A DNA stretch of 64,000 nucleotides from the NCBI RefSeq assembly GCF_006861795.1, contig NZ_VDGH01000003.1:367389-431388 (forward strand). Direction: 5' to 3'. The translations under genes were made by a program, and so were the position numbers. The notes beneath the pieces were generated by a model. It saw only the letters and a program-made list of their open reading frames with translations, did no database searches and had not been told where the DNA came from. Of the stretch, positions 10,216 to 19,161 are shown in pieces; positions within the stretch are counted from its first letter, which is position 1; each line of letters begins with the position of its first letter. The stretch comes from Psychrobacillus lasiicapitis (lineage in GTDB: Bacteria > Bacillota > Bacilli > Bacillales_A > Planococcaceae).

Positions 10216-10872
10216 GTGTTGGAACGTATGAAAGAAGACATAGCTGTTGTTTTTGAACAAGATCCTGCAGCGACAAGCAAGTTAGAAGTAATATTAACAT
10301 ACGCAGGTTTACATGCTGTTTGGAGTCATCGAATAGCGCATGCTTTATACAAAAAACAGTTTTTTTTCCTTGCACGAGCAATCTCTCAAATAAGCCGCTT
10401 TTTCACTGGTATCGAAATACATCCCGGAGCTACCATTGGTAGACGTTTTTTTATAGATCATGGTTCAGGAGTCGTAATTGGAGAGACTTGTGAAATCGGG
10501 AATGATTGTACGATTTATCAAGGTGTCACTCTAGGTGGAACGGGAAAAGAAAAAGGGAAGAGGCACCCCACTCTTGCAGACAATGTACTCGTTGCAACCG
10601 GTGCGAAAGTATTAGGATCAATAACTATTGGGGAAAATAGTAAAGTGGGTGCAGGTTCCGTTGTTCTGAAAGATGTACCAATGAACTCGACGGTTGTTGG
10701 AATACCAGGAGTTGTAGTTATTCAAGACGGAGTAAAACTGAAACGGGACTTAGATCATCAAGACTTGCCGGATCCAATTGCTGATCGTTGCAAAAGGATG
10801 GAAGAAGAAATAGCGGCACTTCAAGAGGAAATTAGACGACTTGCAAAGGAAAAGGAGAAACATTTATTATGA
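10216..10872 (+). CDS. cysE: Serine O-acetyltransferase CysE
   Basis: CysE makes O-acetylserine from serine and acetyl-CoA, the first committed step of cysteine synthesis. The 218-residue protein has an N-terminal helical domain and a left-handed beta-helix of hexapeptide repeats ([35 protein letters not shown]). The open frame extends upstream through the T-box, but the real start is GTG at 10216, seven bases after GGAGG. It overlaps cysS by four bases (ATGA), and the pair is controlled by tRNA-Cys charging. Confidence 0.96.
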   Translation: MLERMKEDIAVVFEQDPAATSKLEVILTYAGLHAVWSHRIAHALYKKQFFFLARAISQISRFFTGIEIHPGATIGRRFFIDHGSGVVIGETCEIGNDCTIYQGVTLGGTGKEKGKRHPTLADNVLVATGAKVLGSITIGENSKVGAGSVVLKDVPMNSTVVGIPGVVVIQDGVKLKRDLDHQDLPDPIADRCKRMEEEIAALQEEIRRLAKEKEKHLL

Positions 10873-12269
10873 CAATCCAAATTTTTAATACTTTAAAGCG
10901 TGAGAAAGAACCATTTGTGCCAATGGAAGAGGGAAAAGTAAAAATGTACGTTTGTGGTCCAACGGTCTACAACTACATTCATATTGGAAATGCACGCCCT
11001 GTTATTGTGTACGATACGGTAAGAAAGTATTTGCAATACCGTGGATACGATGTGACGTTTGTATCGAACTTTACAGATGTCGACGACAAAATTATTAAAG
11101 CGGCAAATGAGCTAGGAGAAGACGTATCAGAGTTAACTGCTCGTTTTATTAAAGCATATTTTGCTGATGTGGAAGCGCTTGGCTGCAGTAGAGCAGATTC
11201 ACATCCTCGCGTAACAGATCATATGGATGAAATTATAGAATTTATTCGAGTGTTAGAAGAAAAAGGCTATGCTTACGAGTCACAAGGTGATGTATACTAC
11301 CGTACGAGAAAGTTTGACGGCTATGGTAAGCTATCTCATCAATCGGTAGATGATTTGAAAGTTGGAGCACGGATAGAAACTGGGGAAAAGAAAGAAGATG
11401 CACTAGATTTTGCTCTATGGAAAGCAGCGAAACCGGGTGAGATTTTCTGGGAAAGTCCTTGGGGGAAAGGGCGTCCTGGCTGGCATATCGAATGTTCTGT
11501 AATGGCAAGAGAAATACTAGGAGATACGATTGATATTCATGCAGGTGGCCAAGATTTAACCTTCCCACACCATGAAAATGAAATTGCGCAGTCGGAAGCT
11601 AGAACAGGTAAAACATTTGCGCGATATTGGATGCATAATGGGTATATTAATATTGATAATGAAAAAATGTCTAAATCGCTTGGCAACTTTGTACTAGTGA
11701 ATGACATTCGTAAGCAAATTGATCCGCAAGTACTACGTCTATTCATGTTAAGTGTACATTATCGTCATCCGATCAACTACTCAGTCGAGCTAGTAGAGCA
11801 AGCGGAAGCGGGTCTAGATCGTATTCGCACCGCATATGCAAATGTGTTGCATCGATTGAATGCAACTGCTGACTTAGGGGACCAACATGATATTTGGCTG
11901 CATAAAATCACAGAAGTACAAACACAATTTGAAACTGCGATGGATGATGATTTTAATACTGCAAATGGCATTGCCGCAATCTTTGAATTATCCAAGCTTG
12001 CTAATACGTACTTGCTAGAAAAACAAACGGAAGAAAAAGTATTGCAACAGTTTATAGCGGTTTTCGATAAATTAACGGCAGTATTAGGCTTAACGTTGCA
12101 AAAAGAAAGCGAAGTGCTTGATGAGGAAATTGATGCATTAATTGAAGAGCGTAACCAAGCAAGAAAAGATCGCAATTTCGCACGAGCAGATGAAATAAGA
12201 GACCAATTAAAAGAGATGAATATTATTTTGGAAGATACTGCACAAGGTATCCGATGGAAACGAGGATAA
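10869..12269 (+). CDS. cysS: Cysteinyl-tRNA synthetase
   Basis: The 466-residue class I synthetase has the HIGH variant HIGN at residues 38-41, the conserved zinc-binding Cys29 just before it, the zinc-site segment WHIECS, and KMSKS (EKMSKSLGN near residue 268). The ATG overlaps the cysE stop. Control by the upstream Cys T-box makes sense as feedback on its own product, charged tRNA-Cys. Confidence 0.97.
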   Translation: MTIQIFNTLKREKEPFVPMEEGKVKMYVCGPTVYNYIHIGNARPVIVYDTVRKYLQYRGYDVTFVSNFTDVDDKIIKAANELGEDVSELTARFIKAYFADVEALGCSRADSHPRVTDHMDEIIEFIRVLEEKGYAYESQGDVYYRTRKFDGYGKLSHQSVDDLKVGARIETGEKKEDALDFALWKAAKPGEIFWESPWGKGRPGWHIECSVMAREILGDTIDIHAGGQDLTFPHHENEIAQSEARTGKTFARYWMHNGYINIDNEKMSKSLGNFVLVNDIRKQIDPQVLRLFMLSVHYRHPINYSVELVEQAEAGLDRIRTAYANVLHRLNATADLGDQHDIWLHKITEVQTQFETAMDDDFNTANGIAAIFELSKLANTYLLEKQTEEKVLQQFIAVFDKLTAVLGLTLQKESEVLDEEIDALIEERNQARKDRNFARADEIRDQLKEMNIILEDTAQGIRWKRG

Positions 12270-12273
12270 ACTT

Positions 12274-12693
12274 GTGGGAAACTTTAAATTATCCGATGTC
12301 AAACAACTAAATGCTTTAGCCTTAGCGTATATGGGAGATGCTGTATTCGAACAAGTAGTTCGAAAGCATCTCATCTTTTCTGGGCGCGTTAAGCCCAATA
12401 CTTTGCATAAAGAAGCGACAAAGTATGTATCCGCCAAAGCACAAGCGACAATTGTACGAGAGATGCTAAATATCGGGTTTCTAACAGAAGATGAGGAAGC
12501 TGTCCTCCGAAGAGGCCGTAATGCGAAGTCTGGTACAGTTCCGAAAAATACAGATGTCCAAACTTATCATTATAGTACTGCGTTTGAAGCTGTTGTAGGA
12601 AGTCTATACTTAAGTGAACAAGAAGCACGTCTACAAGAGGTACTACAATTTTCAATCGACTTTATAGATGAACAGAAAGGGGAGAAAAAGTAA
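12274..12693 (+). CDS. mrnC: Mini-ribonuclease III MrnC
   Basis: This 139-residue protein is an RNase III catalytic domain without the dsRNA-binding domain. It has the signature [11 protein letters not shown] (residues 16-26) with the metal-binding Asp22, and a second acidic motif [11 protein letters not shown]. Mini-III matures 23S rRNA ends in Bacilli. It starts at a GTG four bases after the cysS stop, and its stop directly abuts the rlmB ATG, so two rRNA maturation enzymes sit side by side. Confidence 0.93.
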   Translation: MGNFKLSDVKQLNALALAYMGDAVFEQVVRKHLIFSGRVKPNTLHKEATKYVSAKAQATIVREMLNIGFLTEDEEAVLRRGRNAKSGTVPKNTDVQTYHYSTAFEAVVGSLYLSEQEARLQEVLQFSIDFIDEQKGEKK

Positions 12694-13455
12694 ATGGCAG
12701 AACAAACAGAGCAAACAGGAGAGATTATTGCAGGAAAAAACCCTGTAGTGGAAGCTTTACGCTCAGGTAGAGATATGAATAAGGTCTGGCTTGCAGAAGG
12801 AATCCAAAAAAGTGGAGTTTCTGAAATCATGCAACTAGCAAAAGAAGCAGGAATCATTGTTCAATTTGTACCAAAAAAGAAATTGGACGGTTTGACAGAT
12901 GCTAATCACCAAGGAATTGTAGCATCCGTTGCCGCCTATCGCTATGCAGAACTAGACGATTTATTTGCTTTAGCGGCAAGTAAGCAGGAGGATCCGCTTT
13001 TTATTATTTTAGATGAAATAGAGGATCCGCATAACCTTGGTTCCATTATGCGAACGGCAGATGCAGTAGGTGCTCATGGCATTATCATTCCAAAAAGACG
13101 TGCTGTTGGACTGACGGCAGTCGTTGCAAAAGCATCTACGGGGGCAATTGAACATATCCCGGTATATCGAGCTGGCAATTTGTCTCAAACGGTAGACGAG
13201 TTGAAGGAACGCGGTGTGTGGATTGCTGGAACAGATGCTCAAAAGTCAACAGATTATCGTAACATGGATGCAACACTTCCCCTTGCACTAATCATCGGTA
13301 GCGAAGGTAAAGGGATGAGTCGTTTGTTGAAAGAAAAATGTGATTTTCTTTATCATTTGCCAATGGTCGGTCATGTAACTAGTTTGAATGCGTCAGTAGC
13401 TGCGTCAATACTTTTATACGAAGTATTACGCGTCCGAAATCCGCTTCAAGGATAA
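12694..13455 (+). CDS. rlmB: 23S rRNA 2'-O-methyltransferase, SpoU family (RlmB/YacO)
   Basis: The 253-residue protein has an N-terminal substrate-binding domain starting at GKNPVVEAL and a SPOUT knot domain with motif 1 DPHNLGSIMRTADA, motif 2 IIGSEGKGMS and motif 3 SLNASVAASILLYE. E. coli RlmB methylates G2251 of 23S rRNA; the same target is inferred. It is encoded with no gap after mrnC. Confidence 0.93.
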   Translation: MAEQTEQTGEIIAGKNPVVEALRSGRDMNKVWLAEGIQKSGVSEIMQLAKEAGIIVQFVPKKKLDGLTDANHQGIVASVAAYRYAELDDLFALAASKQEDPLFIILDEIEDPHNLGSIMRTADAVGAHGIIIPKRRAVGLTAVVAKASTGAIEHIPVYRAGNLSQTVDELKERGVWIAGTDAQKSTDYRNMDATLPLALIIGSEGKGMSRLLKEKCDFLYHLPMVGHVTSLNASVAASILLYEVLRVRNPLQG

Positions 13456-13459
13456 TAGT

Positions 13460-13969
13460 ATGCAAATTCTACTTGTCGATGGTTATAACATCATCGGCGC
13501 ATGGAGCGAGTTACGGAAGTTAAAAAATGATAAATTACTAGACGCTAGAGACCGATTGATCGAGCTAATGGCAGAATATAAGGCATTTACAGGTATTCGA
13601 GTGATTGTTGTTTTTGATGCGCATCTAGTGCCAGGTATTGAACACAAAAAGAAAGAATACGATGTGGAAATCATCTATACGCGGAAAAATGAAACAGCAG
13701 ATGAGCGTATAGAAAAGCTCACGTTAGAACTAAGTAGCAGAAGGGTACAGATTTACGTAGCAACTTCTGATATGACAGAACAAAGAGTAATATTTGGGCA
13801 AGGAGCGCTAAGAAAATCAGCAAGAGAATTTGAAATTGAAATGCTGGCTATTTCTTCAAACATTACGAAAAAAATGAAGCATATACAAGAGAATAAACCT
13901 ACTTCTACCATTCCTTTAACAGAGGAAGTTGCAGAAATTTTTGAAAAATGGCGGAGAGGAATGAAATGA
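13460..13969 (+). CDS. yacP: NYN-domain endoribonuclease (YacP/Rae1 family)
   Basis: The 169-residue protein opens with the NYN (PIN-like) motif LLVDGYNIIGAW and has further acidic residues in VIVVFDAHL and YVATSDMTEQ. The B. subtilis member Rae1 is known to bind ribosomes and cleave mRNA at the A site; orthology is inferred from sequence and position between rlmB and sigH. The start is four bases after the rlmB stop. Confidence 0.9.
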   Translation: MQILLVDGYNIIGAWSELRKLKNDKLLDARDRLIELMAEYKAFTGIRVIVVFDAHLVPGIEHKKKEYDVEIIYTRKNETADERIEKLTLELSSRRVQIYVATSDMTEQRVIFGQGALRKSAREFEIEMLAISSNITKKMKHIQENKPTSTIPLTEEVAEIFEKWRRGMK

Positions 13970-13973
13970 TTCA

Positions 13974-14003
13974 TTGACGCTATAAAATTTCATCCTGTAT
14001 ACT
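13974..14003 (+). promoter_or_regulatory. Sigma-A promoter of sigH
   Basis: TTGACG (13974-13979), an 18-base spacer and TATACT (13998-14003) begin five bases after the yacP stop. In B. subtilis the sigH promoter is sigma-A dependent and repressed by AbrB; AbrB sites cannot be read from sequence. Confidence 0.75.
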
Positions 14004-14040
14004 TGTGGTAACTATTAGTAATTTAGCTGAGGTGACTTCA

Positions 14041-14685
14041 TTGGAAAAGACAGAACAGAATCTACAGCAATTGGATAGTTTACTAGATGAGGAACTTGTA
14101 GAGCTGGTTCATCAAGGAAACACTGAAGCGCTAGATTTCTTAATAACGAAGTATCGTTCGTTCGTTCGAATGAAAGGAAGATCCTATTTTTTAATAGGTG
14201 CCGACAAAGAAGATATTCTCCAAGAAGGAATGATTGGATTATATAAAGCAATACGAGATTTCAAGGAAGAGAAACTTGCTTCTTTTCGAGCTTTTGCAGA
14301 ACTATGTATTACGAGACAAATTATTACTGCTATTAAAACAGCTACCCGTCAAAAGCATATCCCGCTAAATTCTTATGTCTCTTTGGACAAGCCTATTTAC
14401 GATGAAGAATCAGATCGAACGCTAATGGATATGATTGCTGGCTCTGTCGTAGATGATCCAGAAGAGTTAATTATTAATCGAGAAGATTATGATTACATGG
14501 AAGGTAAGATGGCTGAGATCTTAAGTGAGTTAGAGCAACAAGTACTCGCACTATATTTGGATGGACAATCTTATCAGGAAATTTCAGAAGAGCTAAATCG
14601 TCATGTGAAGTCAATTGACAATGCATTACAGCGCGTTAAAAGAAAACTAGAACGCTATATGGAGATTGACAGTAATTATGTATAA
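14041..14685 (+). CDS. sigH: RNA polymerase sigma-H factor (transition state and sporulation)
   Basis: The 214-residue sigma factor has region 2 (FLITKYRSFVRMKGRSYFL... EDILQEGMIGLYKAIRDF) and a region 4 helix-turn-helix (LDGQSYQEISEELNRHVKSI). Region 2.4-type sequence RQIITAIKTATRQKH matches sigma-H. It drives early sporulation and competence genes. The TTG start at 14041 lies six bases after TGAGGTGA; an upstream in-frame GTG at 14005 overlaps the -10 region and is rejected. It has its own promoter. Confidence 0.96.
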   Translation: MEKTEQNLQQLDSLLDEELVELVHQGNTEALDFLITKYRSFVRMKGRSYFLIGADKEDILQEGMIGLYKAIRDFKEEKLASFRAFAELCITRQIITAIKTATRQKHIPLNSYVSLDKPIYDEESDRTLMDMIAGSVVDDPEELIINREDYDYMEGKMAEILSELEQQVLALYLDGQSYQEISEELNRHVKSIDNALQRVKRKLERYMEIDSNYV

Positions 14686-14699
14686 ATGCTAATGTTTGG

Positions 14700-14728
14700 T
14701 TGACACTGTTTCTGTAAAATGATAATCT
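14700..14728 (+). promoter_or_regulatory. Promoter for rpmG-secE-nusG
   Basis: TTGACA (14700-14705) is followed after 17 bases by TAATCT (14723-14728); GATAAT (14721-14726) with a 15-base spacer is an alternative -10. Confidence 0.6.
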
Positions 14729-14762
14729 TGAAAAAGAATTATACGCGTAAAAAGGTGATAAA

Positions 14763-14912
14763 TTGACAAAGAAAATTGTCTTAAGTTGTGTGCAATGTGG
14801 ACATCGGAATTATACAGTTCCGGCGTCGAAAGAGAGTGCATCTATACGTACAGAAAGAAAAAAACACTGTGCGCATTGTAACGCACATACACTTCATAAA
14901 CAAACGCTGTAA
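14763..14912 (+). CDS. rpmG: 50S ribosomal protein L33
   Basis: A 49-residue protein, too short for routine ORF calling, starts at TTG after AAAGGTGAT. It has the two zinc-binding CXXC pairs of the C+ L33 type (SCVQC and HCAHC). It is the secE-linked paralogue found at this place in Bacilli. The sequence is fairly diverged in the middle (residues 18-34), which is common for secE-linked copies. Confidence 0.9.
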   Translation: MTKKIVLSCVQCGHRNYTVPASKESASIRTERKKHCAHCNAHTLHKQTL

Positions 14913-14955
14913 GTTTGAAAGTAAGATAGATTTTCCATGTGGAGGTTTAGCTAGA

Positions 14956-15138
14956 ATGGCTAATGTAGGTGGATTTTTTAAAAATGTAATGTCTGAAATG
15001 AGAAAAGTAAGTTGGCCAAAACGCAAAGAACTAACTCGCTATACAATAATTGTTCTTGCTACGGTTGTATTAATGACTGTGTTTTTTGCTATAGTAGACT
15101 TAGGGATCTCAGAATTATTCCGCTGGTATTTAGGATGA
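14956..15138 (+). CDS. secE: Preprotein translocase subunit SecE
   Basis: The 60-residue protein has the amphipathic SecE signature MRKVSWPKRKELTRYT followed by one transmembrane helix (about residues 28-52). It clamps SecY in the Sec channel. The ATG at 14956 follows GGAGGT by nine bases; an upstream in-frame start at 14788 runs through rpmG and is rejected. Confidence 0.95.
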   Translation: MANVGGFFKNVMSEMRKVSWPKRKELTRYTIIVLATVVLMTVFFAIVDLGISELFRWYLG

Positions 15139-15171
15139 TAAAAAGTAGCATGTAAATATTTTTTGAAATAG

Positions 15172-15199
15172 CCCGTCTTAGAAAACGAACGGGTTTTTT
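15172..15199 (+). terminator. Weak terminator between secE and nusG
   Basis: CCCGT (15172-15176) pairs with ACGGG (15189-15193), followed by six T. The short stem suggests partial termination. Confidence 0.6.
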
Positions 15200-15229
15200 C
15201 ATTTGTCTAAAGAAAAGGAGGGAAAGGAC

Positions 15230-15242
15230 GTTAGGTCCTAAC
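15230..15242 (+). promoter_or_regulatory. Small palindrome between a displaced Shine-Dalgarno and the nusG start
   Basis: GTTAGGTCCTAAC can form a 5-bp stem with a 3-base loop. The only strong Shine-Dalgarno, AAGGAGGG (15215-15222), is 24 bases from the ATG, and no other in-frame start exists after the stop at 15232. Folding the palindrome would reduce the effective spacing to about 11 bases. Confidence 0.4.
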
Positions 15243-15246
15243 ATGT

Positions 15247-15780
15247 ATGGAGAAAAATTGGTATGTAGTTCATACTTACTCTGGGTATGAAAATAAAGTA
15301 AAAGCAAATTTAGAAAAACGTGTAGAAACGATGGGGATGTCAGATAAAATTTTTCGAGTGTATATCCCTGAACAAGAAGAAATCGATTTTAAAGATGGAA
15401 AAAAACGCGCAGTTTTAAGAAAAACTTTCCCGGGCTATGTATTTGTAGAACTAATTATGACCGACGATGCTTGGTATGTTGTTCGAAATACGCCAGGAGT
15501 AACAGGTTTTCTTGGTTCTTCAGGTGGAGGTACAAAACCAACTCCATTAGCGCCAGAAGAAGTGCAATCTATGCTGAAACAAATGGGTACAGATGATCGC
15601 ATAGTAGAAGTTGATTTCACAATAGGTGAATTAGTAGAAGTTTTAGAAGGACCGTTTGCTCACTTCCAAGGGAAAGTAGAAACAATTGACTTAGAAAAAG
15701 CTAAAGTTACGGTTTCTGTAGATATGTTCGGACGAGAAACAAACATGGAATTAGATTTTGATCAAGTGATTAAAATATAA
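15247..15780 (+). CDS. nusG: Transcription elongation/antitermination factor NusG
   Basis: The 177-residue protein has the NGN domain (WYVVHTYSGYENKVK at its start, FPGYVFVE in the core) and a C-terminal KOW domain (FAHFQGKVETID). NusG couples RNA polymerase to pausing, Rho or the ribosome. The reading frame has a stop at 15232, so ATG 15247 is the only start although its ribosome site is unusually distant. Confidence 0.97.
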   Translation: MEKNWYVVHTYSGYENKVKANLEKRVETMGMSDKIFRVYIPEQEEIDFKDGKKRAVLRKTFPGYVFVELIMTDDAWYVVRNTPGVTGFLGSSGGGTKPTPLAPEEVQSMLKQMGTDDRIVEVDFTIGELVEVLEGPFAHFQGKVETIDLEKAKVTVSVDMFGRETNMELDFDQVIKI

Positions 15781-15794
15781 TTATGCATAGATAC

Positions 15795-15823
15795 TTGCAG
15801 AAGTAACAAAAAAATGGTATCAT
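15795..15823 (+). promoter_or_regulatory. Promoter of the rplK-rplA operon
   Basis: TTGCAG (15795-15800), 17-base spacer, TATCAT (15818-15823). Transcription would start near 15830 and give a leader of about 120 nt before rplK. Confidence 0.7.
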
Positions 15824-15900
15824 TTCAAAGGTCAGACTGAAAATACGTCTGCATTAATTTTCTAATGTTATCAGCGCAGAGCTGAGAGACAGATATTTGA

Positions 15901-15925
15901 GTGGGAGGGGCAACCCAATTACCAC
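15901..15925 (+). promoter_or_regulatory. Putative L1-binding site in the rplK leader
   Basis: GTGGGAGG is closed by ACCAC through a GTGG/CCAC helix, with an inner GGG-CAA-CCC hairpin. The GTG...GAGG...CAC plan matches the known L1 mRNA and 23S target, a helix next to a GAGG internal loop. Repression of the operon by L1 is well established in other bacteria; its action here is inference. Confidence 0.5.
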
Positions 15926-15951
15926 ATCACGGACTTAAGGAGGTGTGTCTC

Positions 15952-16377
15952 GTGGCTAAAAAAGTGATTAAAGTTGTTAAATTACAAATTCCTGCTGGAA
16001 AAGCAAACCCAGCACCGCCAGTTGGTCCTGCATTAGGACAAGCAGGTGTTAACATCATGGGATTCTGTAAGGAGTTCAACGCACGTACTGCAGATCAAGC
16101 AGGTCTAATCATTCCGGTTGAAATTTCTGTATTTGAAGATCGTTCATTTACTTTCATTACAAAAACTCCGCCGGCAGCAGTGTTACTTAAAGTAGCAGCA
16201 GGTATTCAATCTGGATCAGGTGAACCGAACCGCGTAAAAGTGGCGACAGTGAAACGTGAAAAAGTTCGCGAAATCGCTGAACAAAAAATGCCAGATTTAA
16301 ATGCAGCATCTGTTGAAGCAGCTATGTTGATGGTAGAAGGTACTGCACGCAGCATGGGTATTACGATCGAAGACTAA
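15952..16377 (+). CDS. rplK: 50S ribosomal protein L11
   Basis: The 141-residue protein has the N-terminal [20 protein letters not shown] motif, with the proline-rich linker that contacts thiopeptides, and the RNA-binding C-terminal domain. It forms part of the GTPase-associated centre and is needed for RelA-type stringent signalling. The GTG at 15952 follows AAGGAGGTG; the frame open from 15901 runs through the leader and is not used. Confidence 0.97.
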   Translation: MAKKVIKVVKLQIPAGKANPAPPVGPALGQAGVNIMGFCKEFNARTADQAGLIIPVEISVFEDRSFTFITKTPPAAVLLKVAAGIQSGSGEPNRVKVATVKREKVREIAEQKMPDLNAASVEAAMLMVEGTARSMGITIED

Positions 16378-16418
16378 TATCTAAAGTGCATTTTTGATAT
16401 GACGCATTTGTTTTTTTG

Positions 16419-16456
16419 AAAGGTTGTAGTTGTTCATATGGATAACTGCAACCTTT
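16419..16456 (+). promoter_or_regulatory. Hairpin in the rplK-rplA spacer
   Basis: AAAGGTTGTAGTT (16419-16431) pairs with AACTGCAACCTTT (16444-16456) with one G-T wobble. No T-run follows, so it is more likely a processing or stabilising hairpin than a terminator. Confidence 0.6.
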
Positions 16457-16460
16457 ACAC

Positions 16461-16488
16461 GTGGGAGGTTTAATTCCGCTAAAACCAC
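16461..16488 (+). promoter_or_regulatory. Second putative L1-binding site, upstream of rplA
   Basis: GTGGGAGG (16461-16468) is closed by AAAACCAC (16481-16488), repeating the GTGG/CCAC helix with a GAGG internal loop seen before rplK. It lies 20 bases before the rplA start, so L1 could control its own translation directly. Confidence 0.55.
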
Positions 16489-16508
16489 TATCAAGGAGGA
16501 CATTTTAA

Positions 16509-17201
16509 ATGGCTAACAAAGGTAAAAAGTTACAAGAAGCAGCTAAATTAGTTGATAACAGCACATTATACTCAGCTAAAGAAGCAATCGAGCTTGCGAA
16601 AAAAACAAGCACAGTTAATTTCGATGCAACAGTAGAAGTTGCATTCCGTTTAGGAATTGACACTCGTAAAAACGATCAACAAATCCGTGGGGCGGTTGTA
16701 CTTCCAAACGGTACTGGTAAAACACAACGCGTATTAGTATTCGCTAAAGGTGAAAAGCTTAAAGAAGCTGAAGCTGCTGGTGCAGACTACGTAGGCGATG
16801 CAGAATACATCAACAAAATCCAACAAGGATGGTTTGACTTCGATGTAATCGTAGCTACTCCTGACATGATGGGTGAAGTTGGTAAAATCGGTCGTGTTCT
16901 TGGGCCAAAAGGTTTAATGCCAAACCCGAAAACAGGTACTGTTACATTTGACGTTACAAAAGCAATCGAAGAAATTAAAGCAGGTAAAGTTGAATACCGC
17001 GCTGATAAAGCTGGGATTATCCACGCTCCAATCGGTAAAGTTTCTTTCGAAGACGATAAATTAGTAGAAAACTTCATGGCAGTATTTGAAGTAATTCAAA
17101 AAGCTAAACCAGCTGCATCAAAAGGCGTTTACATGAAGTCGGTAAATGTTACAACTACTATGGGGCCAGCTGTAAAAGTTGATGCTCAATCGATTAAATA
17201 A
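16509..17201 (+). CDS. rplA: 50S ribosomal protein L1
   Basis: The 230-residue L1 has the signature [17 protein letters not shown] (near residue 135) and the two-domain L1-stalk fold. L1 binds 23S rRNA helices 76-78 and, as a repressor, its own mRNA. The start follows AAGGAGG. The immediate leader carries a likely L1 target. Confidence 0.97.
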   Translation: MANKGKKLQEAAKLVDNSTLYSAKEAIELAKKTSTVNFDATVEVAFRLGIDTRKNDQQIRGAVVLPNGTGKTQRVLVFAKGEKLKEAEAAGADYVGDAEYINKIQQGWFDFDVIVATPDMMGEVGKIGRVLGPKGLMPNPKTGTVTFDVTKAIEEIKAGKVEYRADKAGIIHAPIGKVSFEDDKLVENFMAVFEVIQKAKPAASKGVYMKSVNVTTTMGPAVKVDAQSIK

Positions 17202-17204
17202 TAA

Positions 17205-17233
17205 TTGACAACGTAAAGGAAATCTGTTAAGAT
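17205..17233 (+). promoter_or_regulatory. Promoter of rplJ-rplL
   Basis: Near-consensus TTGACA (17205-17210), 17-base spacer, TAAGAT (17228-17233). It starts four bases after the rplA stop. Confidence 0.85.
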
Positions 17234-17259
17234 GACTTTTGTTGTGAAATATACATTTG

Positions 17260-17385
17260 TACCGAAGACAGTAGGAGTGATTCGTCACTTAATATCCTAC
17301 CGAGGACAAGCAAATTCAGATTCTTACTAGATGATGACTTTCTGCCTCTGTGTCTATCCGTAGATCAGAGGCTTTTCTTTTTTCG
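17260..17385 (+). promoter_or_regulatory. L10 (rplJ) leader RNA
   Basis: The leader between this promoter and rplJ contains the conserved segment GTAGGAGTG...ATCCTACCGAGGACAAGC, typical of the L10 leader that binds the L10(L12)4 complex, and ends in a terminator. Binding of excess L10-L12 should favour termination. Confidence 0.8.
17344..17383 (+). terminator. Attenuator terminator of the L10 leader
   Basis: GCCTCTG (17344-17350) pairs with CAGAGGC (17366-17372), followed by TTTTCTTTTTT. Confidence 0.88.
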
Positions 17386-17419
17386 GTATAAATGGCCAAT
17401 TCTTATAGGAGGTGCCAAG

Positions 17420-17920
17420 ATGAGCAAAGCAATTGAAACAAAAAAAGTGCAAGTTCAAGACATTGCAGAAAAGTTTAAAGCTGCCGCTTCTGTAGTAGTA
17501 GTTGATTACCGTGGTTTAAACGTTGCGCAAGTAACAGAATTACGTAAACAACTTCGTGAAGCTGGTGTGGAATTCAAAGTTTACAAAAACTCACTTACAC
17601 GCCGTGCTACTGAAGTAGTTGGAGTTGACGGGATTAATGAACATCTTGTTGGTCCAAACGCAGTTGCATTTTCAAACGAAGATGTAATCGCACCTGCAAA
17701 AATCATTAATGATTTTGCTAAAAAGAACGATCAGCTTGAGATTAAAGCTGGTATCATCGAAGGAACTGTAGCATCTGCTGAAGATGTGAAAGCATTAGCA
17801 GAACTTCCATCACGCGAAGGACTTCTTTCTATGCTTCTTTCAGTACTTCAAGCTCCAGTGCGCAACTTCGCACTTGCAACAAAAGCTGTTGCAGAACAAA
17901 AAGAAGAACAAGGCGCATAA
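17420..17920 (+). CDS. rplJ: 50S ribosomal protein L10
   Basis: The 166-residue protein has an N-terminal rRNA-binding domain ([20 protein letters not shown]) and a C-terminal helix that carries L12 dimers. It builds the factor-binding stalk with the next gene's product and autoregulates through the leader. Start after AGGAGGTG. Confidence 0.97.
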   Translation: MSKAIETKKVQVQDIAEKFKAAASVVVVDYRGLNVAQVTELRKQLREAGVEFKVYKNSLTRRATEVVGVDGINEHLVGPNAVAFSNEDVIAPAKIINDFAKKNDQLEIKAGIIEGTVASAEDVKALAELPSREGLLSMLLSVLQAPVRNFALATKAVAEQKEEQGA

Positions 17921-17992
17921 TTCATTACGCGGCTTGATAAGAAAAAAACGGCGAATAGCCTAAAAATTATCCAATTATAGGAGGAAATTATA

Positions 17993-18355
17993 ATGAACAA
18001 CGAGCAAATCTTAGAAGCTATCAAATCAATGACAGTTCTTGAGTTAAACGACTTAGTAAAAGCAATTGAAGAAGAATTCGGTGTAACAGCTGCTGCACCA
18101 GTAGCAGTTGCTGCAGGTGGCGGAGCTGCTGCTGAAGAAGAAAAAACTGATTTTGACGTAATCCTTGCATCTGCTGGAGATCAAAAAATCAAAGTAATCA
18201 AAGTGGTTCGTGAAATCACTGGTCTTGGATTAAAAGAAGCTAAAGAATTAGTTGACAACGCTCCAAAAGCACTTAAAGAAGGCGTTTCTAAAGATGAGGC
18301 AGAAGCTTTCAAAGCTCAACTTGAAGAAGTTGGCGCAGGCGTAGAAGTTAAGTAA
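17993..18355 (+). CDS. rplL: 50S ribosomal protein L7/L12
   Basis: The 120-residue protein has the N-terminal dimerisation helix, an Ala-rich hinge (about residues 35-50) and a C-terminal factor-binding domain with the [12 protein letters not shown] motif. It recruits IF2, EF-Tu and EF-G. It ends just before a strong terminator. Confidence 0.98.
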   Translation: MNNEQILEAIKSMTVLELNDLVKAIEEEFGVTAAAPVAVAAGGGAAAEEEKTDFDVILASAGDQKIKVIKVVREITGLGLKEAKELVDNAPKALKEGVSKDEAEAFKAQLEEVGAGVEVK

Positions 18356-18369
18356 TTTTTGTACACTCC

Positions 18370-18408
18370 GAAGAAAAAAGCTCGTCAGTAAACGACGGGC
18401 TTTTCTTC
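18370..18408. terminator. Terminator after rplL
   Basis: A long stem pairs GAAGAAAAAAGCTCGTC (18370-18386) with GACGGGCTTTTCTTC (from 18394). The A-rich and T-rich flanks could let it work in both directions. Confidence 0.88.
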
Positions 18409-18432
18409 GTATGTATTGTGGAGGGTTATTCG

Positions 18433-19035
18433 GTGTCTGATCATTATTATTCTAGAAAACCTCAAACGGAAAGTAAACCACGTCATTGGAATTTTACATT
18501 ACTCGGTCACAATTTTCGATTTGAAACAGATACTGGTGTATTTAGTAAGAGCGAAGTAGATTTTGGCTCCCGTGTATTAATCGATGCTTTTAAAGTGCCT
18601 GATCAAGAAGGAGACTTTTTAGATGTAGGGTGTGGATACGGACCTATAGGTCTTTCTATTGCAAAAGCAAATGAAGAGAGAACAGTTCATTTAGTAGATG
18701 TAAACACACGTGCAATCCAACTTGCAGAAAAAAATGCTGCTGCTAACGGGGTACAAAATGTACGAATCTATGAAAGTGATGGGTTGTCAGCAGTTACTAC
18801 TGCAAACTTTGCGGCTATTATAACTAATCCACCGATTCGCGCTGGAAAAGAAACTATTTTTCGTTTTTACAAAGAGTCCTATGAGAAGTTGGTTTCAAAG
18901 GGAGAATTGTGGGTTGTGATTCAAAAGAAACAAGGGGCACCATCTACTTTTAGTTATTTAGAAGAGATTTTTGGTCAAGTAGAAGTTGTAGAGAAAGAAA
19001 AAGGCTATTGGATTATAAAAGCTACAAAAGATTGA
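18433..19035 (+). CDS. rsmC: RsmC-like class I SAM methyltransferase (YbxB family)
   Basis: The 200-residue protein has the SAM-binding motif LDVGCGYGPIGL and the N6/N2-methylase motif TNPPIRAGK. It matches the C-terminal catalytic half of E. coli RsmC, which makes m2G1207 in 16S rRNA; the family usually annotated here is single-domain. GTG at 18433, eight bases after GGAGGG, gives the family start MSDHYYS; the frame also opens at GTG 18418. It sits between rplL and rpoB as in other Bacilli. Confidence 0.9.
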   Translation: MSDHYYSRKPQTESKPRHWNFTLLGHNFRFETDTGVFSKSEVDFGSRVLIDAFKVPDQEGDFLDVGCGYGPIGLSIAKANEERTVHLVDVNTRAIQLAEKNAAANGVQNVRIYESDGLSAVTTANFAAIITNPPIRAGKETIFRFYKESYEKLVSKGELWVVIQKKQGAPSTFSYLEEIFGQVEVVEKEKGYWIIKATKD

Positions 19036-19036
19036 C

Positions 19037-19065
19037 TTGACAAAATCGCTATGATATTATAATAA
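19037..19065 (+). promoter_or_regulatory. Upstream promoter of rpoB-rpoC
   Basis: TTGACA (19037-19042) is followed by TAATAA at a 17-base spacing (19060-19065) or by a perfect TATAAT (19058-19063) at 15. Confidence 0.65.
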
Positions 19066-19100
19066 AATGCAAAAATATTATTTTGAGGACGTGTGCCCTT

Positions 19101-19130
19101 TTGAATAAAACTTATAAAATTGGGTATACT
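19101..19130 (+). promoter_or_regulatory. Second candidate promoter of rpoB-rpoC
   Basis: TTGAAT (19101-19106), 18-base spacer, TATACT (19125-19130). It would make a leader of about 125 nt containing two hairpins. Confidence 0.55.
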
Positions 19131-19161
19131 GGCCGAGAAAAAGTTTGGTTAATCGAAAAAT

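Noticed and set aside
14788..14955. N-terminal extension of secE
   Set aside because: It overlaps rpmG in another frame, and SecE of Gram-positives is about 60 residues, starting at 14956.
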